Shown here in pieces: positions 58,073-64,000 of a stretch of DNA of 64,000 nucleotides. The DNA lies in contig JAFAFC010000034.1 of NCBI GenBank assembly GCA_023423715.1, positions 124,001 to 188,000 on the forward strand, written 5' to 3'. Each line of letters starts with the position of its first letter. The stretch's first letter is position 1. A program made the position numbers and the translations under genes. This stretch comes from Bacteroidota bacterium (GTDB taxonomy: Bacteria > Bacteroidota > Bacteroidia > Flavobacteriales > Weeksellaceae). The notes under the pieces are model-generated. The model saw nothing but the letters and a program-made list of their open reading frames with translations, did no database searches and was not told where the DNA came from.

Positions 58073-59233
58073 ATGCAAATAGTATTTTCCGATGCCCAAT
58101 TTTGGGAAGATTTTCTTCCACTAACTTTTACTCGTCCAATCGCTGAGATGCGTTGCGGAATTCTAACGTTTACAGAACGTTGGAAGAAATTATTAGATAT
58201 TGAAAACGTCGCATACATCACCGAAGCGTTTTTAGAAGATAAATTCCCAAAACCACAAGAAGAGGAAAGTTTGTTTCTTGTACCTCATTTTCTACCATCC
58301 GAATCTATTTTGAAACAAATTCAAGATTTGAAATTTGGTGAAGCTTTGGTTTATGAAAATGAATTGATTGCTGCGAGAATCAACATGAAGAATTTTAGCT
58401 TGAATCAAATCGAGAAAATGACGGATATTGAAGAAGATTTGCACTTTTTCAAACAACCGACAGATTTGTTTTCGCACAATCAAAAAGCTATTGATTTTGA
58501 TTTTGATTTATTAACTAAAGGAAGAACGTCGCAACCTTTATCAGAAACCAATGGTTTTTTAGGAAACTCGGATGATTTATTTATTGAAGAAGGTGCGCAG
58601 ATTGAATTTTCAACATTAAATACAAAAACGGGAAAAATCTATATCGGAAAAAATGCCGAAGTCATGGAGGGTTGCCATCTTCGTGGCCCGATTGCACTTT
58701 GTGAAGATTCTAAATTCAATTTGGGAGCAAAAGTTTATGGCGCAACAACCATTGGTCCGCACTGTAAAGTTGGTGGCGAGGTAAATAACATCATCATTTT
58801 CGGATATTCCAACAAAGGACATGACGGTTTTGTTGGAAATTCGGTGATTGGTGAATGGTGTAACCTAGGTGCTGACACCAATTCTTCCAATCTAAAAAAT
58901 AACTATGCGTCTGTAAAACTTTGGAATTATAAGAAAAAGCGCTTTCTGGATTCCGGATTGCAATTTGCGGGTTTAATTATGGGCGATCATTCTAAAACCG
59001 CAATCAACACCCAGTTGAATACCGGAACCGTTGTTGGAGTAGCCGCAAATATTTTCAAATCAGGCTTTCCTCCAAATTTAATTTCGAATTTTTCTTGGGG
59101 CGGAATGAAGGACGATGAAAAATTTAAACTAGAAAAAGCCTACGAAGTTGCTGAAAAAGCAATGGAAAGACGAAAAATTGACTTAACACCAGCGGACAAA
59201 AAGATACTCGAATACATCTACAATGTATATTAA
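58073..59233 (+). CDS. GlmU-like sugar nucleotidyltransferase/hexapeptide-repeat protein
   Basis: 386 residues. The N-terminal part (LPLTFTRPIAEMRCGILTFTERW) resembles the GlmU-family nucleotidyltransferase fold but lacks a GxGxR loop at the start. The C-terminal half has left-handed beta-helix repeats (IEFSTLNTKTGKIYIGKNAEV, IGPHCKVGGEVNNIIIFGYSN) of hexapeptide acyltransferases. Related proteins are annotated as GlmU family in Bacteroidota, but true UDP-GlcNAc synthesis is unproven here. It may be a scaffold or a nucleotidyltransferase for another sugar. Confidence 0.78.
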   Translation: MQIVFSDAQFWEDFLPLTFTRPIAEMRCGILTFTERWKKLLDIENVAYITEAFLEDKFPKPQEEESLFLVPHFLPSESILKQIQDLKFGEALVYENELIAARINMKNFSLNQIEKMTDIEEDLHFFKQPTDLFSHNQKAIDFDFDLLTKGRTSQPLSETNGFLGNSDDLFIEEGAQIEFSTLNTKTGKIYIGKNAEVMEGCHLRGPIALCEDSKFNLGAKVYGATTIGPHCKVGGEVNNIIIFGYSNKGHDGFVGNSVIGEWCNLGADTNSSNLKNNYASVKLWNYKKKRFLDSGLQFAGLIMGDHSKTAINTQLNTGTVVGVAANIFKSGFPPNLISNFSWGGMKDDEKFKLEKAYEVAEKAMERRKIDLTPADKKILEYIYNVY

Positions 59234-59259
59234 TATTTATTTGAATATCAATAATTTAC

Positions 59260-59292
59260 AAAACTTCAGCAAAAAAAGCTGAAGTTTTTTTA
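59260..59292 (+). terminator. Terminator after the GlmU-like gene
   Basis: Stem AAAACTTCAGC / GCTGAAGTTTT with an A-rich loop and a T run. Confidence 0.87.
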
Positions 59293-59344
59293 CTTTTAAT
59301 GTAATAAAACCGGAGACAAGGTTGTCTTACTTACAAACGAACAC

Positions 59345-59848
59345 ATGGACCAAGAAACATTCAAAAAAAACATATTTTCATTGAAAGATGAAATGTATCG
59401 TTTTGCGAAACGGTTTGTGTCTAGTGTAGATGAAGCTGAGGACGTTGTACAAGATCTTATGATGAAGTTCTGGCAAAAACGTGAAGAGCTGGTTCAGTAT
59501 GAAAATGTACGAGCGTTTGCCTTACGTTGCGTAAAAAACGAATGCTTGAACCGACTGAAACATCATGATGTAAAAATGAATTTTGCAGCCGTACAAATAT
59601 CTAATGTTGATTATTATAAGAATGATGTCAACAATTTGAAAGACCACATTTTAAAGTTTATTAGCCACTTGCCTGAAAAACAGAAAATGGTAATTCACTT
59701 AAAAGATGTTGAAGAATATGAAGTCTCGGAAATCGCTGAAGTAATGGAGATGGAAGAAAATGCGGTGCGAGCCAACCTCATGCGAGCGAGACAAAAAGTT
59801 AAAGAACAAATAAAGCAACTGATGGCTTATGAAAGCAGATCACTATAA
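59345..59848 (+). CDS. ECF-type RNA polymerase sigma factor
   Basis: 167 residues with sigma region 2 (LKDEMYRFAKRFVSSVDEAEDVVQDLMMKFWQ, parts DEAEDVVQDLMMKFWQ) and region 4 (LPEKQKMVIHLKDVEEYEVSEIAEVMEM, core VIHLKDVEEYEVSEIAEV). No region 1 or 3, as in extracytoplasmic-function sigmas. The 3' end overlaps the next gene by 20 bp, typical of a sigma/anti-sigma pair. No TAnnTTTG box precedes it, so it may be autoregulated. Confidence 0.92.
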   Translation: MDQETFKKNIFSLKDEMYRFAKRFVSSVDEAEDVVQDLMMKFWQKREELVQYENVRAFALRCVKNECLNRLKHHDVKMNFAAVQISNVDYYKNDVNNLKDHILKFISHLPEKQKMVIHLKDVEEYEVSEIAEVMEMEENAVRANLMRARQKVKEQIKQLMAYESRSL

Positions 59849-60575
59849 AAAATTAAAAGAAAAATACTTTCAAGGAGAAACTTCTACTGAAGAAGAGCAA
59901 CTTCTGAAAAATGAAAGTACAGATTCTATTTTCGAGTTTTTCAAAGAAGAAAAGCAAGAAAAAATGGATTGGGATTTTGATAGCTTCCTAGAAAAAGCAA
60001 ATGCACAAGAAAGTGAAAATGAAAAAATTATCCCGATTTCCACTTCAAAAGTAGGACAAAAGAGAAAATCCAATTACGTTTGGATGGCTGCTGCTAGTGT
60101 TATTCTTTTAGTTGGATTGTATTTCGGACTTAATCAAAACCAGCAACAAGATGCTATTGATGCTCAATTAGCGCAAGAAGTTCAAAAACAAAAAAATGAT
60201 TTCCTAGCAGAAACAAGTGTCGCTGCGAATACAAAGTCTCCTGATAGCGCAACTGCTTCTAAAGACAGTATCCGAACGGAAAGTCCAGCTTCAACTAATT
60301 CTATAGATGAAAAGAAATTGATGGACCAAATCCTACCAAAAAAGGGAAGAATTAAAAAAATTACACGTGAGCGTTATGCAGAAAATGAGCCTGTAAAAAC
60401 ATCAAACAAAACGCAACAAAATCAATATCAAGAAAGTTACGTAACCGTAAATGGCCAAAAAATAAAAGACGAGCAAGAAGCGATTGACATTACGAAATAC
60501 TCTGTGCAGCTTTTAGCAGATAAAATGTCAAAAAGCATCGCGACGGCGCGCATCCAAGAAAACTCAATAGACTAA
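59829..60575 (+). CDS. Probable membrane anti-sigma factor
   Basis: 248 residues: a cytoplasmic N-terminal domain (MKADHYKKLKEKYFQGETST, acidic/Glu-rich), one membrane helix (about 86-102, YVWMAAASVILLVGLYFGL), and a periplasmic Gln/Asn/Ser-rich part. Overlap with the sigma gene and this topology fit an anti-sigma factor, but no named anti-sigma domain was recognised. The tail (residues about 215-240, SVQLLADKMSKS) is helical. Confidence 0.72.
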   Translation: MKADHYKKLKEKYFQGETSTEEEQLLKNESTDSIFEFFKEEKQEKMDWDFDSFLEKANAQESENEKIIPISTSKVGQKRKSNYVWMAAASVILLVGLYFGLNQNQQQDAIDAQLAQEVQKQKNDFLAETSVAANTKSPDSATASKDSIRTESPASTNSIDEKKLMDQILPKKGRIKKITRERYAENEPVKTSNKTQQNQYQESYVTVNGQKIKDEQEAIDITKYSVQLLADKMSKSIATARIQENSID

Positions 60576-60593
60576 CTTAAGAAACCAACAACA

Positions 60594-61826
60594 ATGAAAA
60601 ACACGATTATACTTTTCGCCTTACTTTTTGTGCCTATTTTAGGATTAAAAGCGCAAAAGAAAGAACTGGAAAACATCTTCCAGCAATACGAAAAAACCGA
60701 AGGAGTCACTTCGATTAACATTACCAAGCCAATGTTTGGCTTTTTGAAAGCCTTAGACATAGAAGATTCGGAGATAAGCCAAATTAAACCTGTTTTATCA
60801 AAATTAAATGGTTTGAAAATTATTATTATCGAAGATGAAGGGAAAAATCCTAGTTTAAAAGGCGTAAGTTCAAGCATCTTAAATGCAGTAAACAAATTGA
60901 ACTATCAAGAATTGATGACTGTTAATAATCAAAATGCAAAAATGAAGTTTCTCGCAGCAGATGCAAAAGACGGAATGATTGACAATCTTCTTATGAATAT
61001 TACGGGAAGTTCAGGAGGAAGTATTTTGATGATGCTTGATGGAAATCTTTCTATGGAAGATGTAAATAATCTAGCAAACGAATCTCAACTAAACTCTTCG
61101 TCGAAGAAAATAAAAAATGATTATAGCAATAGATCAAACAAAGAGGAGCGTACGCTAGGTAAGTTTAGTGGAATTCGAATAGCGAGTGGAATCAAAGTAA
61201 ACTTCACCCAAACGCCAACTCAAAGAATTACTGTAGAAACAGATCCTGGAAAACTAAAACACATTAAAACAAACATTGAAAACGGAGTTTTAAATATCTC
61301 TATTGACAACCTTGGAGAACGTAATTTGAATTTAAATAAGATATTAGTAACTGTTGATGCACCAACATTAAATTCAATTACCGCGACTTCGGGTTCTAAT
61401 TTCACAACTTTAAATAGAATAACCTCAGATAAATTTGATGTAGAAGTAACTTCAGGAGCATCTCTCTTTGCAGAATTAGCCGCTCAAAAATCAGCTAATG
61501 TAAAAGCAACATCAGGCTCTACATCGAAAATTGATATTCAAAGTCCGTACTTAAATTACGACGGAAGTAGTGCTTCAACGGTTACACTTATCGGAAAAGT
61601 AACCAACGCAGATATGGAAACTTCAAGCGCAACAAGTTTGAACGCAGAAAACTTAAGCTTAGCAAAACTAACAATTAAGTCAAGTTCGGCATCTACGGCC
61701 AAAGTAAGCGTAAGCGAGACATTAGATGCAAAAGCATCATCAAGTGCAACGATTCGTTATTTTGGAAATCCTAAAAACACGAACGTCGATGTTTCTAGCA
61801 GTGGATCAGTTAAAAACATGAAATAA
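60594..61826 (+). CDS. Secreted DUF4252 / GIN-domain (DUF2807) protein
   Basis: 410 residues. Signal peptide (MKNTIILFALLFVPILGLKAQ). The N-terminal part to about residue 160 resembles DUF4252 (YEKTEGVTSINITKPMFGFL, FLAADAKDGMIDNLLMNI). The C-terminal part from about 185 is a GIN/DUF2807 auto-transporter-adhesin-like beta-helix (KFSGIRIASGIKVNFTQTPTQ, SGSNFTTL, ASSSATIRYFGNPKN). It lies 18 bp after the anti-sigma gene, so sigma, anti-sigma and this protein form one operon; it is a probable target of the sigma factor. The fusion of the two domains is of note. Confidence 0.83.
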   Translation: MKNTIILFALLFVPILGLKAQKKELENIFQQYEKTEGVTSINITKPMFGFLKALDIEDSEISQIKPVLSKLNGLKIIIIEDEGKNPSLKGVSSSILNAVNKLNYQELMTVNNQNAKMKFLAADAKDGMIDNLLMNITGSSGGSILMMLDGNLSMEDVNNLANESQLNSSSKKIKNDYSNRSNKEERTLGKFSGIRIASGIKVNFTQTPTQRITVETDPGKLKHIKTNIENGVLNISIDNLGERNLNLNKILVTVDAPTLNSITATSGSNFTTLNRITSDKFDVEVTSGASLFAELAAQKSANVKATSGSTSKIDIQSPYLNYDGSSASTVTLIGKVTNADMETSSATSLNAENLSLAKLTIKSSSASTAKVSVSETLDAKASSSATIRYFGNPKNTNVDVSSSGSVKNMK

Positions 61827-61856
61827 AGAAACATTCATAGCAAACTTTTAAAACGG

Positions 61857-61892
61857 AAAACTACTCTCATTTAGGGAGTAGTTTTTTTTTGT
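61857..61892 (+). terminator. Terminator after the GIN-domain protein gene
   Basis: Stem ACTACTCTC / GGGAGTAGT (two G-U pairs) and nine Ts. Confidence 0.8.
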
Positions 61893-61903
61893 ATTTTTAT
61901 TAG

Positions 61904-64000
61904 ATGAAGTTAATGAGATTTTGGTGTGTGCTCATTTTGATGTTACTTTTTCCAAATAAAGCGGCTGCCCAACTGGATTTGGAACATTGGTTTGCTCCTA
62001 TTTATGTTGAGTCGGTTGCCGAAATAACAACTTTAGATGTATATCTCTCCACACCTCATGAAACTCCTTTTGCCGTAAAAATAGTTAACGGACAACATCA
62101 AGAAATTTACCAAGGAATGCTTTCAAAATCGCAACCATTAAGAGTTGCAATTGAACCAAGTGAAATTTTGATAAGTAAATATTCAGGTATGCAAGTCAAT
62201 ACCAAAGGATTACATCTTGTTGGTGAGAATAGTTTTTTTTCTAGCTTTCGGGTTAATTTTAACCATGGACGTGACACAGAGCTGATTACTTCCAAAGGAA
62301 AAACTGCATTGGGAACTCATTTTTTTTCTTCAAACCCGCCATATCAATCCAACACAAAAAATAATCTAATTAATCATCAAACATCCTTTGTTGCAACAAA
62401 AGACCATACAAAAATTAAAATTTCAGGCTACGATTCAAGAATTATATTTAGTGACGGTAAGCAATATCCTAATGGCATTGAAATTAATCTAAACAAAGGC
62501 GAATCCTATGCTTTTGTCGCTCGAAAAAATGATAAACCTGCAGATATACCTCAATATGAATACGGATATTTTGACACCTTTATTGGTTCCGAAATTACGA
62601 GTAATTATCCCATAGTCGTGTCTAATGGAGGTTTTAATGGAAATCATTTCTTGGAAGGTTACGGTAAAATCATGTTAGATCAAACGCTTCCAATAAAAAA
62701 TATTGGAAAAAGCTACTATATAAAAAAAGGGTTTACAGATTTAGATAAACAAGTTGAAGCGGGATTATTGGTAGCAACAGAAAATAATACCAAAATTACG
62801 GTTAACGGAAAAAAAAGCATTCTCTTACATAAAGGTGAATTTAAACTTCTCACCGACTCCTATTTTGACAATAATGGAATGTTAATCGAAGCTGATAAAA
62901 CCGTATATTTTAACCAATTTATTGGTGGAAATAACGGTAGTGGTCGGCTAGAGATTTATGCTTTCAATACACCAGCAATGGCACTTGTACTTCCGCTGGA
63001 TACAAACTTACCGAATGACATAGACTTTATTAATGATGTGGGTTCGATTAACTCTTATTCTTTGGATACTCGACTTCATGTTTTAACGAATGGTAATCAA
63101 TTATTTGTAAACAATTCTACAACACCTTCAAGTGACGGTCCAGAACCAATCGGAACCACGAATTGGAAATTATATCAAATACGCAATACCAATAAAGATG
63201 TAAGCCTCAAATCGGATGGTTCAATCATACTTGGAATAATTGGAGGAACCGAAGATTTTACATCCTCGAAAAATGGTGCGTTTGCAGGATTTTATACAGG
63301 TTTTAGTAACGATCCCAAAATAAAAATCAATGGAAATTGTATTGAAGAGGGTATCACCTTATCCTTAACAAACACCGATTTTGAAACCTATCAATGGCAA
63401 CTAAATGGTGTGGACATCCCGAATGCGACGGAATCTACATTTCAGCCCATTTTAAGCGGTAAGTATACTTGCAAAATAGGTTATAGTGGGTATTTTTATA
63501 CAACACCGGAAGTGACGATTATTAACTGCCCTTATAGCGTAACAGAGATTAATTTGGGAACAACATGCAGTACTTTAAAGTATCATCCTAAATTTTCGGC
63601 ACCTAACGAAAATCTGATAGTAAAAAATTGGGAAATTGTAACTCCTCCTCAATATGCAAAAGTGAATGCAATAGGCCAAGATTTACTATTAGAATCATAC
63701 AATGATTATTATGGAATAGATAGAGTGGTGATAAAATTAACGTCAACTACTGGTTTTTATGAGATACAAAAACTAAATTTTGAATTATTATCAAATTCTA
63801 AAGCAAGCTTTAAAAAATCGATCGAAGCATTAAATGAAAACGGCGAATATTACTATGATTTGAATCTCTCTATTGAAAACTCAGCTAATGAATATATAAA
63901 GTTTTATCCAACTCAAGAAAATGCTGAGAATAGAACTAATAAAATACAAAATCCAGATAAGTTTCAATCTGACCAACAGTTCATTTATGCAGTAAGCAAT
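61904..64000 (+). CDS. T9SS-type surface protein with IgGFc-binding-type N-terminus, partial (3' end beyond window)
   Basis: An uninterrupted frame of 699 codons runs off the right edge. Signal peptide MKLMRFWCVLILMLLFPNKAAAQ, then LDLEHWFAPIYVESV and the same repeat-rich N-terminal domain as the protein at 26786 (HWFAP, LYLSTNETTPF/VYLSTPHETPF, ATEDNTDV/ATENNTKI). An Ig-like strand (SGKYTCKIG) is at about residue 522. A C-terminal sorting domain would be expected outside the window. The two proteins are paralogues about 32 kb apart. Lies just after the sigma operon terminator. Confidence 0.85.
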   Translation, partial: MKLMRFWCVLILMLLFPNKAAAQLDLEHWFAPIYVESVAEITTLDVYLSTPHETPFAVKIVNGQHQEIYQGMLSKSQPLRVAIEPSEILISKYSGMQVNTKGLHLVGENSFFSSFRVNFNHGRDTELITSKGKTALGTHFFSSNPPYQSNTKNNLINHQTSFVATKDHTKIKISGYDSRIIFSDGKQYPNGIEINLNKGESYAFVARKNDKPADIPQYEYGYFDTFIGSEITSNYPIVVSNGGFNGNHFLEGYGKIMLDQTLPIKNIGKSYYIKKGFTDLDKQVEAGLLVATENNTKITVNGKKSILLHKGEFKLLTDSYFDNNGMLIEADKTVYFNQFIGGNNGSGRLEIYAFNTPAMALVLPLDTNLPNDIDFINDVGSINSYSLDTRLHVLTNGNQLFVNNSTTPSSDGPEPIGTTNWKLYQIRNTNKDVSLKSDGSIILGIIGGTEDFTSSKNGAFAGFYTGFSNDPKIKINGNCIEEGITLSLTNTDFETYQWQLNGVDIPNATESTFQPILSGKYTCKIGYSGYFYTTPEVTIINCPYSVTEINLGTTCSTLKYHPKFSAPNENLIVKNWEIVTPPQYAKVNAIGQDLLLESYNDYYGIDRVVIKLTSTTGFYEIQKLNFELLSNSKASFKKSIEALNENGEYYYDLNLSIENSANEYIKFYPTQENAENRTNKIQNPDKFQSDQQFIYAVSN

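Noticed and set aside
1..64000. CRISPR array, prophage, insertion sequence, tRNA or rRNA
   Set aside because: No regular spaced repeats, transposase, integrase, phage structural genes or cloverleaf sequence was noticed while reading the intergenic regions. A covariance search for tRNAs was not possible here.

Overview
This is an AT-rich chromosomal segment from a Bacteroidota bacterium of class Flavobacteriia, most likely a Weeksellaceae / Chryseobacterium-like genus. That placement is inferred from protein resemblance and promoter style. Promoters are of the TTTG-N19/20-TAnnTTTG type. Surface proteins are type IX secretion (T9SS) substrates with gliding-motility-type C-termini. There are DUF3667, DUF4407 and GIN-domain proteins, an ornithine aminotransferase, and secreted proteins resembling a family (DUF6759, named from memory) that I associate with Chryseobacterium. 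I saw no tRNA, rRNA, CRISPR array, insertion sequence or prophage. Gene density is high and the window reads as core chromosome with some lineage-specific surface and secreted proteins.

Layout. 1-13 kb: 3'-truncated leuS, a glycosyltransferase and its partner, waaA (lipopolysaccharide Kdo transfer), an NlpC/P60 wall hydrolase, an O-methyltransferase and an OmpA-type lipoprotein, divergent from tilS and dsbD; then a lone ExbD, an alpha/beta hydrolase and a DHH phosphoesterase. 13-25 kb: rpmH, ftsE, a ribE/histidine kinase/trmN6 operon facing away from pdxA, then yceD-rpmF, accB-accC, rocD, gltX and accA. 25-35 kb: tsf, a large T9SS surface protein, three related secreted proteins, trmB, and the rplM-rpsI-rpsB operon in the opposite direction. 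35-51 kb: DUF3667, a fused cobalamin-dependent acyl-CoA mutase (icmF), several secreted or unknown proteins including one with kinase-like motifs, a PadR-controlled membrane operon, ruvC, DUF4407, an MFS carrier and guaB. 51-64 kb: a minus-strand operon (beta-helix lipoprotein, MazG-like, aroA, SDR, secreted protein, Omp85 barrel), then rpmE2 with a GlmU-like protein, an ECF sigma/anti-sigma/GIN operon, and a second T9SS surface protein cut by the window edge.

How it fits together. The housekeeping genes cover translation (rpmH, rpmF, rpmE2, rpsB, rpsI, rplM, tsf, leuS, gltX), fatty-acid initiation (accA, accB, accC), cofactors (ribE, pdxA), envelope assembly and tRNA modification. Points most worth a second look: rpsB and tsf, which I expect to be adjacent, lie about 7 kb apart in opposite directions in a way one inversion would explain; a possible small RNA with three hairpins and an orphan terminator lies between rplM and the DUF3667 gene; a possible pseudoknot leader precedes rpmE2; an unnamed protein at 42.2 kb carries kinase-like catalytic motifs; and several genes appear to be transcribed as leaderless or nearly leaderless mRNAs. 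No clearly new defence or mobile system was seen.
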